Shown: one piece after another, positions 15,570 through 22,926 of the stretch
Layout of the letters: each line of letters starts with the position of its first letter
Numbering within the stretch: the first letter of the stretch is position 1
Assembly (NCBI GenBank): GCA_937907215.1
Contig: CALESG010000063.1
Location: 1-29,132, forward strand
Direction: 5' to 3'
DNA: 29,132 nucleotides
Origin: an uncultured Ruminococcus sp.
GTDB taxonomy: Bacteria; Bacillota; Clostridia; Oscillospirales; Ruminococcaceae
Position numbers and translations under genes: made by a program
The notes under the pieces: model-generated
What the model saw: the letters and a program-made list of their open reading frames with translations, nothing else
Databases searched by the model: none
What the model was told of the DNA's origin: nothing

Positions 15570-16472
15570 TTGAAACATTTTAAACTTGGGTTTGAGAAGA
15601 GAAGAAGTTTATATGGCTACGGATTTATTTCAGTATGGTTCATAGGTGCTGTTATTTTCTTTATAATTCCTCTTGTCCAGTCATTTATATATTCATTTTA
15701 TGATATAAAGCCGGATGTTGGAGGTATGACAGGAGAATTTGTAGGGCTTGAAAAATATAATTATGCACTGAATGAAGATGCGAATTATCGCAGTTATCTT
15801 TTTTCAGTTTTAAAAGAAACGCTTTGGAAAACACCTCTTATTATGATCTTCTCATTGTTTATTGCAGTTGTGTTAAATCAGAAATTCAGAGGACGGACAT
15901 TTGCAAGGGCAATCTTCTTTCTTCCGGCGATAATTGCAACCGGCCCGGTTTATAGTATAATAAGCGGGAATATGGCAAGTACGGGAAGCAGTGGTTCAGA
16001 CAGCTTTTCTACGATGTTTTCATCTGATTTGTTTGGAAAACTCATGGATTTCCTTGGCATATATGATATTTCTGAAACTGTTACAAAAGCAGTAGAAGCT
16101 GTTGAGAACGATGTATTTGGTATAGTTTGGAATGCAGGTATACAAATACTTATGTTTATGGCAGCTCTCCAGAATATTCCATCATCGTCAAGAGAAGCCG
16201 CTATTATAGAAGGTGCAACGGAATGGGAGTATTTTTGGAAAATAACTTTTCCGAGTGTAAGTCCTATGATCTTAGCCTGCTTTATATTCACTGTTATAGA
16301 TTCATTTACAGATCCGAAAAATTCAGTTATGGGCAGGATCGGTACTATGCAAACAGATTGGAAATATGGAGAAGCATCTGCTATGGCATGGATATATTTT
16401 GCAATAGTTTTAGCGGCAGTAGGGGTTGTTTCTTTAATTATAAATAAATTTATTTATTATGAAGTGGAATAA
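15570..16472 (+). CDS. Carbohydrate ABC transporter permease (MalF type), second pair
   Basis: A 300-residue inner-membrane permease with six hydrophobic segments and the EAA signature REAAIIEGATEWEYFWKITF around residue 210. I start it at TTG 15570, ten bases after GGAG; GTG 15561 is in frame but only one base from that site and overlaps the preceding gene. The first extracellular loop (DIKPDVGGMTGEFVGLEKY) is typical of the family. A hydrophilic insertion of about 50 residues sits between membrane segments 3 and 4 (after ISGNMAS). It forms a pair with the next gene. Confidence 0.92.
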   Translation: MKHFKLGFEKRRSLYGYGFISVWFIGAVIFFIIPLVQSFIYSFYDIKPDVGGMTGEFVGLEKYNYALNEDANYRSYLFSVLKETLWKTPLIMIFSLFIAVVLNQKFRGRTFARAIFFLPAIIATGPVYSIISGNMASTGSSGSDSFSTMFSSDLFGKLMDFLGIYDISETVTKAVEAVENDVFGIVWNAGIQILMFMAALQNIPSSSREAAIIEGATEWEYFWKITFPSVSPMILACFIFTVIDSFTDPKNSVMGRIGTMQTDWKYGEASAMAWIYFAIVLAAVGVVSLIINKFIYYEVE

Positions 16473-16500
16473 GGTGTTGCCTAGGGAAAGGAGCTGTAAA

Positions 16501-17415
16501 ATGGAAAAGTCAAGCATGACGTTTTGGCGTAAGTTTAGGCTGAATGATATTATGTGGCGTATTTTCCGCTTTTTTATACTTTTTGGATTGAGCTTTATAA
16601 TACTATATCCGTTGATTTATATGATAAGCCGTGCATTTTCTGCACCTGAAGATATGAATGATCCAACAGTTGTATGGATTCCAAAGCATTTAACTCTGAG
16701 TGTTATAAAAGAAACAATGGAAGTAATGGATTACTGGAATACACTTTTCAATACACTTATTCTTAATATAGGCTGCTGTATTGTACAGGTCATATCGTGT
16801 GCTGTTACGGGTTATGGTTTTGCAAGATTCAAATTTAAATTCAGAGGAATATTATTTGGAATAGTTATAATGATGATACTTGTGCCGGTGCAGATAATAG
16901 CGATACCTCAATATATGATTTTCCGTTATTTCGGACCTTTTAATCTTATAAATAATCCTTTGTGTATGTATTTGCCGGCAGCAATGGGTTGCGGCATAAA
17001 ATCCGGAATTATGATATTTATATTCCGTCAATCATTTAGAGGACTTCCAAAAGAATTTGAAGATGCTGCATATCTTGACGGCTGTGGACCTTTTAGGGCG
17101 TTTTGGTCAGTTCTAGTTCCAAATGTCAAATCTTCTATTCTTACTGTTTTTCTTTTTTCTATTGTGTGGTACTGGAATGATTTTTATGTTAGCTCGACAT
17201 TTTTTGACAAGAATCAAACTATAGCACTCAGCCTTAAAAATTTAAATACACTTCTTTCCCAGACACTTTTTGACGGTGCTAATGTAAGTGTACGTGAACA
17301 AATAGTTTGGCTGGAAGCCGGATGTCTGCTTTCAGTCGTGCCGATACTTATAATGTATATTTTTCTTCAAAAGCATTTTACGGAGGGAATAGAACGTTCT
17401 GGTCTAGCAGGATGA
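16501..17415 (+). CDS. Carbohydrate ABC transporter permease (MalG type), second pair
   Basis: A 304-residue partner permease with six membrane segments and the EAA signature EDAAYLDGCGPFRAFWSVLV around residues 190-210. ATG 16501 follows AAAGGAG by seven bases; an in-frame ATG at 16459 lies in the preceding gene and lacks a ribosome site. It closes the eight-gene plus-strand run. No terminator hairpin was recognised between this stop and the aquaporin promoter. No second solute-binding gene accompanies this pair. Confidence 0.92.
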   Translation: MEKSSMTFWRKFRLNDIMWRIFRFFILFGLSFIILYPLIYMISRAFSAPEDMNDPTVVWIPKHLTLSVIKETMEVMDYWNTLFNTLILNIGCCIVQVISCAVTGYGFARFKFKFRGILFGIVIMMILVPVQIIAIPQYMIFRYFGPFNLINNPLCMYLPAAMGCGIKSGIMIFIFRQSFRGLPKEFEDAAYLDGCGPFRAFWSVLVPNVKSSILTVFLFSIVWYWNDFYVSSTFFDKNQTIALSLKNLNTLLSQTLFDGANVSVREQIVWLEAGCLLSVVPILIMYIFLQKHFTEGIERSGLAG

Positions 17416-17494
17416 TATTTGTAATATTTGCCGTATTTGTAAGTTATGCACAAAAAACATAGTGATAATTTTACGCCTAAACTAACAATTTTTA

Positions 17495-17523
17495 TTGACA
17501 AAATGTATATATAGTGGTATAAT
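17495..17523 (+). promoter_or_regulatory. Consensus promoter of aquaporin gene
   Basis: TTGACA (17495-17500) and TATAAT (17518-17523) are separated by 17 bases, 37 bases before the ATG at 17561. Confidence 0.88.
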
Positions 17524-17560
17524 ACATACATAGCTTATTTATGAAAGGATATGTAAAAAT

Positions 17561-18271
17561 ATGGAATCTATTCGCAAGTATATTGCTGAATTCATAGGTA
17601 CTGCGGTACTTGTAATTTTTGGCTGCGGAAGTGCCGTTGTTGCAAATGCAATGCTTAGTGGTCAAGGAGTGGTAGTTCCGCTTTCATTTTCAACATTAGC
17701 TATTGCGATTGCATTTGGTCTTGTGATCGTTGCAATGGCTTATTCAGTAGGCAACGTTTCTGGTTGCCATATAAATCCGGCAGTTTCTCTTGGAATGCTT
17801 ATTGCCGGTAAAATGTCAATTACAGATTTTATAGGATATGTAATTTCTCAGGTGCTTGGCGGTATAGCGGGTGCAGCGATACTGATGGGCGTTTTGGGCG
17901 GTACAGCTTATGGTCTGGGAGCTAATGCTTACGGTGAATCAAGTGCAATGGGCACATCACTCACACAGGCACTGATTGTTGAAATTATACTTACATTTGT
18001 ATTTGTATTTGTAATACTTGGTGTAACATCTAAGGAAAAATACAGTTCTGTATCAGGAATTGTTATTGGTCTTACACTTACACTTGTACATATTTTTGGA
18101 ATTCCGTTTACCGGCACATCTGTAAATCCTGCAAGAAGCTTAGGTCCTGCATTGTTTGTAGGCGGCGAATCTCTTACACAGGTATGGGTGTTTATAGCAG
18201 CTCCTCTTATTGGCGCAGCAATAGCAGCTATTGTGTTTATGCTTTTGCAGCCTGATAAGAAGAAACAGTAA
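17561..18271 (+). CDS. aqpZ: Aquaporin, AqpZ-type water channel
   Basis: A 236-residue major intrinsic protein with six membrane helices and both pore motifs, HINPAVS (Asn72-Ala74) and SVNPARS (Asn189-Ala191). By alignment from memory with E. coli AqpZ, the selectivity filter is Phe52, His177, Thr186 and Arg192. That is the water-selective set rather than the Trp/Gly/Phe set of glycerol facilitators. No glycerol kinase gene is nearby, which also favours a water channel. AAAGGA precedes the ATG. The gene has its own promoter and is followed by two hairpins. Confidence 0.92.
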   Translation: MESIRKYIAEFIGTAVLVIFGCGSAVVANAMLSGQGVVVPLSFSTLAIAIAFGLVIVAMAYSVGNVSGCHINPAVSLGMLIAGKMSITDFIGYVISQVLGGIAGAAILMGVLGGTAYGLGANAYGESSAMGTSLTQALIVEIILTFVFVFVILGVTSKEKYSSVSGIVIGLTLTLVHIFGIPFTGTSVNPARSLGPALFVGGESLTQVWVFIAAPLIGAAIAAIVFMLLQPDKKKQ

Positions 18272-18318
18272 TTTTTTGAAGTCTAGAGCATTTATCTCTT
18301 TTTTCTCATTGTTTTTCT

Positions 18319-18357
18319 CAAAACAGCCGCTAACTGCGCTGCAGTGCGGCTGTTTTG
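18319..18357 (+). terminator. Long stem-loop after aquaporin gene
   Basis: CAAAACAGCCGC (18319-18330) pairs with GCGGCTGTTTTG (18346-18357), and inside it ACTGC (18333-18337) pairs with GCAGT (18341-18345) around a 3-base loop. The total is 17 bp with a 2-base bulge. The outer stem ends in TTTT. Confidence 0.75.
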
Positions 18358-18377
18358 GGTTATATATGGTGTTGCCT

Positions 18378-18412
18378 AAAAAATCCGCCCTTTTAATTAA
18401 GGCGGATTTTTT
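18378..18412. terminator. Bidirectional terminator between aqpZ and bioY
   Basis: AAAAAATCCGCC (18378-18389) and GGCGGATTTTTT (18401-18412) are perfect complements with an 11-base loop. Runs of A and T on the outer sides allow termination in both directions between the convergent genes. Confidence 0.92.
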
Positions 18413-18415
18413 GTT

Positions 18416-18952
18416 TTAATTTTGCACTTTTCTTAGTTGCAAAGCTTTTTGAACGGCAATTGCAAGTACATATGCAATGACAACTGACACTACATCTTTA
18501 ATTAAATAAGGTGCAGATGCGATGATAAATGCTTCTATAGGTGATGAACCGGATACAAATGCAAACTGCAATGTGCCAAAGCCATGGCATACCGCTAAGC
18601 CTAAAATTGAAAGGATTATTGTTAGGGCTTTATTTTTATTTGCCGCAATGCCGCAAAGAGCAGCCATGCCCAAGAATCCCCAAAGGTATCCGCCGGTAAC
18701 ACCAAAGAGTCTTGCGAATCCACCAGTAAAACCTGAAAATACAGGAACGCCTATTGCACCAATAGCAAGGTATACTGCAACTGATATAGTACCGTTTTTC
18801 CAACCGAGCAAAAATCCAGTAAGTGCTATTGCAAAGGTTTGCAGTGTTACAGGAATACCGCTTGGCAGAGGTATTGAAATAATGCTGCATACAGCGATTA
18901 TTGCAGCGAACATTGCTATTTGGGTTATGTTCTGAACAGATTTATTTTTCAT
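18416..18952 (-). CDS. bioY: Biotin transporter BioY (ECF S component)
   Basis: The substrate-binding membrane subunit of an energy-coupling-factor vitamin importer, which brings in biotin together with the shared EcfA/EcfT module or alone. The 178 residues contain about six hydrophobic segments and the BioY-type stretches PSGIPVTLQTFA and YLAIGAIGVPVF, followed by GGYLWGF. ATG 18952 lies nine bases after AGGAGG; the ATG at 18958 is only three bases away and the one at 18973 precedes the site. No biotin synthesis gene is in the window, so the cell may rely on uptake. Confidence 0.95.
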   Translation of the reverse strand: MKNKSVQNITQIAMFAAIIAVCSIISIPLPSGIPVTLQTFAIALTGFLLGWKNGTISVAVYLAIGAIGVPVFSGFTGGFARLFGVTGGYLWGFLGMAALCGIAANKNKALTIILSILGLAVCHGFGTLQFAFVSGSSPIEAFIIASAPYLIKDVVSVVIAYVLAIAVQKALQLRKVQN

Positions 18953-18982
18953 GACCATAAACCTCCTTTCCATATTGTCTTT

Positions 18983-19012
18983 ATTTTATCACATGCCATT
19001 TGTATATATCAA
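18983..19012 (-). promoter_or_regulatory. Candidate promoter of bioY
   Basis: On the minus strand, TTGATA (complement of 19007-19012) and TAAAAT (complement of 18983-18988) are 18 bases apart. The -35 box lies inside a 30-bp palindrome. Confidence 0.5.
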
Positions 19013-19032
19013 TAAATATTTATTGATATATA
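19003..19032. promoter_or_regulatory. 30-bp perfect palindrome upstream of bioY (candidate operator)
   Basis: The half TATATATCAATAAAT (19003-19017) is followed immediately by its exact reverse complement (19018-19032). It overlaps the proposed bioY -35 box and lies about 50 bases before the atp promoter. It does not resemble the GTTAAC-type BirA operator. All but two bases are A or T, so some of the symmetry could be chance. Confidence 0.5.
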
Positions 19033-19083
19033 ATGAATGCGAGTTTTGTAAGAATAAAAAGTGAGTATAGCTTGAAATGATAC

Positions 19084-19112
19084 TTGACAATTTAAAAAAA
19101 CAGTTTTATAAT
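19084..19112 (+). promoter_or_regulatory. Consensus promoter of the ATP synthase operon
   Basis: TTGACA (19084-19089), a 17-base spacer and TATAAT (19107-19112) lie about 64 bases before atpB. Confidence 0.92.
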
Positions 19113-19175
19113 ATAAATTGATGTTGGAAGTAGTATTATTTCTGACAAATCCCTTTATAAAAGGATGTGATGCAT

Positions 19176-19925
19176 ATGGGCGAAATGCTTACGGAAGAGC
19201 TTGGAAACAGAACGGTTTTTACTATACCTATAGATATACCGTTTGTTGGGCCCATAAAAATTCATGAGTCCATTATTGTCATGTGGATCATCATGGCTGC
19301 AATTATGATTGCCGTCCTTCTCATGACAAGAAAGCTGAAGATCGTTCCCGGAAAGACTCAGGCGGCACTTGAGTTGGGTGTAAACTTTGTTTACAAATTC
19401 TTTGGCGAAAATATGGGCAAAGCAGGAAAACGCTACGTACCTTATTTAAGTACTGTCCTGCTGTATTTGTGTATTTCCAATATTATAGGCATGATTGGAT
19501 TTGGAATGAAACCGCCTACTAAGGATATAAATGTTACAGTTGCATTTGCACTTCTTAGCATTATTCTTATTGAAGCGGCGACATTCAAAGCCAATGGCGG
19601 ACTTCTGGGATTTATGAAGTCATTTACAAAGCCAATGGCAATTATGCTCCCTATAAACATAATGGAAATAGCAATTAGACCTCTGTCGCTGTGTATGCGA
19701 CTTTTTGGTAACGTTTTGGGTTCATTCGTTGTTATGAAGCTTATTGAACATCTTTGCGGTGTTATTTTGCCAATGGTGTTCAGTATGTACTTTGATGTAT
19801 TCGATGGTGCTATTCAGGCATATGTATTTGTATTCCTTACATCATTGTTCATAGGTGAAGGAATTGAACCGGAAAACGAAAAAATCGAAGCAGCAGAAAA
19901 ACTCAGTTTGAGTGCTGCGAAATAG
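19176..19925 (+). CDS. atpB: ATP synthase Fo subunit a
   Basis: This membrane subunit forms the ion half-channels against the c-ring. The 249 residues carry five to six helices and the essential arginine in MRLFGNVLG (Arg175), preceded by the conserved IRPLSL. The start at ATG 19176 is ten bases after AAAGGA; GTG 19167 and ATG 19170 are in frame but very close to the ribosome site. It is the first gene of the operon; no atpI or atpZ lies upstream. The c-subunit gene follows after 13 bases. Confidence 0.97.
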   Translation: MGEMLTEELGNRTVFTIPIDIPFVGPIKIHESIIVMWIIMAAIMIAVLLMTRKLKIVPGKTQAALELGVNFVYKFFGENMGKAGKRYVPYLSTVLLYLCISNIIGMIGFGMKPPTKDINVTVAFALLSIILIEAATFKANGGLLGFMKSFTKPMAIMLPINIMEIAIRPLSLCMRLFGNVLGSFVVMKLIEHLCGVILPMVFSMYFDVFDGAIQAYVFVFLTSLFIGEGIEPENEKIEAAEKLSLSAAK

Positions 19926-19938
19926 GAGGCAAAGTAAT

Positions 19939-20145
19939 ATGATAGCTGCTGGATTAGCTGTTCTCTCCGGAATCGGTGCAGGACTCGGTATAGGAATCGC
20001 AACAGGAAAGGCTGCTGAAGCAATCGCACGTCAGCCTGAAGCTGCCGGAAGTATTAACAAAGCACTGCTCCTTGGTGCTGCTTTGGCAGAAGCTACTGCT
20101 ATTTATGGATTTGTTGTAGCTCTTCTGCTGGTAATTATGAAATAA
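19939..20145 (+). CDS. atpE: ATP synthase Fo subunit c
   Basis: A 68-residue hairpin of two membrane helices that forms the rotating ring. The polar loop ARQPEA (residues 30-35) is canonical and the ion-binding carboxylate is Glu51 in ALAEATAIYG. Compared from memory with the sodium-type c subunit of Ilyobacter tartaricus, the positions of Gln32 and Ser66 are Ile18 and Ala52 here, so the sodium ligand set is incomplete and proton coupling is likely. AGGAGG precedes ATG 19939; a longer in-frame opening from 19912 would overlap atpB and is rejected. Confidence 0.97.
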   Translation: MIAAGLAVLSGIGAGLGIGIATGKAAEAIARQPEAAGSINKALLLGAALAEATAIYGFVVALLLVIMK

Positions 20146-20164
20146 AATATGGAGTTGATTTAAG

Positions 20165-20650
20165 GTGCTTGAATTTGATTTTTGGACGATTTTATTTTCA
20201 ATTATAAATATTCTGGTGCTGTTTCTGTTCCTGAAAAAGTTTCTCTTCGGCAGGATAAATGCCATTTTGGAAAAGCGTGTAAGCGTTGTACAAGATGATA
20301 TGGATAAAGCTAAGGAAGAGGCACAGAAAGCTGAAAAAATCCGTGCTGATTATGAAGCATCAATATCTGGTGCTAGAGAAGAGGCAAAGAAGATTATTCA
20401 GGATGCACAGAAAACTGCAAATGCCCAGAGTGCTGCAATTACTCAGCAGGCACAGGAAGAGGCAAATCGTATTGTAGAAAGTACAAGACAGGAGCTTCAG
20501 CTTGAGCGTGAGAGATCTGTTGCAAGCGCACAGAACGAAATCGTCAGTCTTGCTATGGAAGCTGCTGAAAAGGTTCTTGGCAGAGAAATGGCTGATAAAG
20601 ATAATCGTGCCATTGTTGACGCTTTTCTTGAAGAGGAGGAAGAAGCGTGA
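20165..20650 (+). CDS. atpF: ATP synthase Fo subunit b
   Basis: The peripheral stalk subunit: 161 residues with one N-terminal membrane helix (ILFSIINILVLFLFLKKFLF) followed by a long, charged, Ala-rich coiled coil that reaches F1. It starts at GTG 20165 with GGAG ten bases upstream. Its last codons overlap the start of atpH (GTGA overlap at 20647-20650), implying translational coupling. Confidence 0.95.
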   Translation: MLEFDFWTILFSIINILVLFLFLKKFLFGRINAILEKRVSVVQDDMDKAKEEAQKAEKIRADYEASISGAREEAKKIIQDAQKTANAQSAAITQQAQEEANRIVESTRQELQLERERSVASAQNEIVSLAMEAAEKVLGREMADKDNRAIVDAFLEEEEEA

Positions 20651-21414
20651 ATCAGGTGACAGATGCTTATGCAAAGGTCCTTCTTGATTTAAACATACCT
20701 TCTGAGGATATAGAAACGGCAGATAATACTTTAAAGTGTTGCCGTGAACTTTTTGACGCTATGTCAAGTCCTGCTGTTCTTCTTTCTGAAAAGGACAGAA
20801 TTATAGAAAAGGTTTTTTCCTCTTCGCTGCATAATTTTTTTAAAGTACTTTGCAGAAATGAACAAGTGAGTCAAGCTCATGAGATATTCCGTTCATACCG
20901 TTCACTTAACCGTAAGGCTCAAGGCTGTATCAAAGCTGTTCTTGAGTATGTTACACCTCTCACAGAGGAACAAAAGGTACGCATTACTGAGCTTGTAAAG
21001 CGTAAAACCGGTTATGAAAAGGTGGAGCTGGAGCTTATATATAATCCACGTATTATGGGTGGATTTATTCTTCGTGCAGGCGATTACAGATATGACAGAA
21101 GCACAGCAAGTGCTGTAGCTTATATGAAAAAAGGTCTTATTCGTCCAGGTGCTGAATCTTATTCAAAGAGAAACAAGAAGAGTTCTCATGTTATTAAGGC
21201 AACTCTGGAATATGTAACACCGCCTACAGAAGAGCAGAAGACAAGAATTATCGAGCTTATCAGGAAGAAAACCGGATATAAAGAAGTTGAGCTAAACTTG
21301 AAGGAAAATAAAGAGCTTATCGGCGGTTTTGTACTCCGTGCCGGTAATTTACGGTATGACCGCAGCGCTGTCCGTGAGATTGCGAATATGCGGCGAAAGC
21401 TTATGCGGAGGTGA
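20647..21414 (+). CDS. atpH: ATP synthase F1 subunit delta with duplicated C-terminal domain
   Basis: Delta joins the alpha3beta3 head to the peripheral stalk. The N-terminal helical domain (residues about 1-90; VTDAYAKVLL, FFKVLCRNEQ) is typical. The usual C-terminal domain (EYVTPLTEEQ to GGFILRAGDYRYDRS) occurs twice in tandem: residues 95-164 and 183-252, about 60 percent identical (42 of 70), joined by an 18-residue basic linker. The protein is 255 residues against the usual 175-185. The frame is open throughout, both copies keep the GGF-LRAG hallmark, and the flanking overlaps with atpF and atpA are intact, so it looks functional. GTG 20647 lies seven bases after AGGAGG. Confidence 0.95.
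   Translation: MNQVTDAYAKVLLDLNIPSEDIETADNTLKCCRELFDAMSSPAVLLSEKDRIIEKVFSSSLHNFFKVLCRNEQVSQAHEIFRSYRSLNRKAQGCIKAVLEYVTPLTEEQKVRITELVKRKTGYEKVELELIYNPRIMGGFILRAGDYRYDRSTASAVAYMKKGLIRPGAESYSKRNKKSSHVIKATLEYVTPPTEEQKTRIIELIRKKTGYKEVELNLKENKELIGGFVLRAGNLRYDRSAVREIANMRRKLMRR
20929..21402 (+). repeat. Tandem domain duplication inside atpH
   Basis: Copy 1 is 20929-21138 and copy 2 is 21193-21402, with a period of 264 bases. The encoded 70-residue segments share about 42 identical positions. The DNA copies differ at many third codon positions, so this is an established duplication rather than a fresh tandem repeat or assembly slip. Confidence 0.92.
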
Positions 21415-21419
21415 CAGAA

Positions 21420-22925
21420 ATGGCAATGAATGCTAATGAAATTATTTCTGTGCTGAAAAGTGAAATTGCGGATTTTGACCGCAAATCGGCACTTATGGAA
21501 ACCGGTACAGTTGTGAGCGTAGGTGATGGCATCGCTACTGTATTTGGTCTTCAAAGAGTTATGTATGGTGAGCTTGTAGAGTTTGAAAACGGTACAAGAG
21601 GCATTGTGCAAAATATTGAAATGAAAACCGTAGGCGTTGTTATGCTCGGAAGTGATCGTGGCATTACTGAAGGTTCTCAGGTTATACGTACAAAAAAGCG
21701 TGCTGGTGTTGGCGTTTCGGAAAGCGTTATAGGACGTGTTGTAAATGCACTTGGCAGTGCTATTGACGGCGGTCCGGATATAATTGCTGAAGATTTTTAT
21801 CCTATCGAACGTGAAGCAGCAGGTGTTGCTGACAGAAAGTCTGTATCTGTTTCTATGCAGACCGGTATACTTTCTATAGATTCCATGTTCCCAATAGGAA
21901 GAGGTCAGCGTGAGCTTATTATTGGCGATAGACAAACAGGAAAGACATCTATTGCTATTGATACTATTATAAATCAGCGTGGAAAAGACGTTATATGCAT
22001 ATATGTTGCAATAGGTCAAAAGTCATCTACTGTTGCAAAAGTTGTATCAATGCTGAAAAAACATCATGCAATGGATTATACTGTTGTTATGGCAGCGTCA
22101 GCAAGTGAACCGGCACCGGTACAGTATATTGCACCGTATTCCGGTACTGCTATTGCTGAATACTTTATGGATCAGGGAAAAGATGTGCTTATTGTTTATG
22201 ATGATCTTTCTAAACATGCTGTAGCATATCGTACAATGTCCCTTTTGCTTCACAGACCACCGGGAAGAGAAGCATACCCTGGTGACGTATTCTATCTGCA
22301 TTCAAGACTGCTTGAGCGTTCATGTCGTCTTGATGAAGCACACGGCGGCGGAAGCATCACAGCTTTGCCTATTATTGAAACTCAGGCAGGTGATATTTCT
22401 GCATATATCCCTACAAATGTAATATCCATTACAGATGGTCAGATATTCCTTGAATCAGAGCTGTTTAATTCAGGTATGCGACCGGCTGTAAACGTTGGTT
22501 TGTCTGTAAGCCGTGTAGGTGGTGCAGCTCAAACAAAGGCTATGAAAAAGGTTTCGAGCAAAATGCGTGTTGACCTGGCACAGTTCAGAGAGCTTGAGGT
22601 ATTTACTCAGTTCAGTTCAGATCTAGACCCTGCAACACAGGCAATGCTTGACCACGGTCATGTGCTTATGGAGCTTTTAAAACAGCCGCTTTATAATCCG
22701 CTTGCAGTTTGGGAACAGGTAGTTATTCTGGCAGCAGCATCAAACGGTTGTCTTGACGATATTCCGGTAAAGGACATTACTCAGTTTAGAAAAGGTCTTA
22801 TAAACTTTATCAGTTCAAGTCACAGTGAGCTGGCAAATGCTATCCAGACAGAAGGAACGCTTTCAGATGAACAGTTATCACAGATAATAGATATAACTCT
22901 GGAATATAAAAAGCAGGTGAGCTGA
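21420..22925 (+). CDS. atpA: ATP synthase F1 subunit alpha
   Basis: The regulatory nucleotide-binding subunit of the F1 head, 501 residues. The Walker A motif is GDRQTGKT (169-176), Walker B is in VLIVYDDLSKHAVAYR, and the arginine finger region NVGLSVSRVGGAAQ is intact. Start ATG 21420 is eight bases after GGAGG; GTG 21411 is in frame but overlaps that site and the atpH stop. Nothing unusual in length. Confidence 0.98.
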   Translation: MAMNANEIISVLKSEIADFDRKSALMETGTVVSVGDGIATVFGLQRVMYGELVEFENGTRGIVQNIEMKTVGVVMLGSDRGITEGSQVIRTKKRAGVGVSESVIGRVVNALGSAIDGGPDIIAEDFYPIEREAAGVADRKSVSVSMQTGILSIDSMFPIGRGQRELIIGDRQTGKTSIAIDTIINQRGKDVICIYVAIGQKSSTVAKVVSMLKKHHAMDYTVVMAASASEPAPVQYIAPYSGTAIAEYFMDQGKDVLIVYDDLSKHAVAYRTMSLLLHRPPGREAYPGDVFYLHSRLLERSCRLDEAHGGGSITALPIIETQAGDISAYIPTNVISITDGQIFLESELFNSGMRPAVNVGLSVSRVGGAAQTKAMKKVSSKMRVDLAQFRELEVFTQFSSDLDPATQAMLDHGHVLMELLKQPLYNPLAVWEQVVILAAASNGCLDDIPVKDITQFRKGLINFISSSHSELANAIQTEGTLSDEQLSQIIDITLEYKKQVS

Positions 22926-22926
22926 T

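Noticed and set aside
19912..19938. Longer start for atpE
   Set aside because: It would add nine residues overlapping atpB; AGGAGG and family length both support ATG 19939.
21186..22019. Long minus-strand open frame opposite atpH/atpA
   Set aside because: Its product is rich in Asn, Cys, Ser and Tyr without domain pattern, lies antisense to strongly conserved genes and has no supporting ribosome site.
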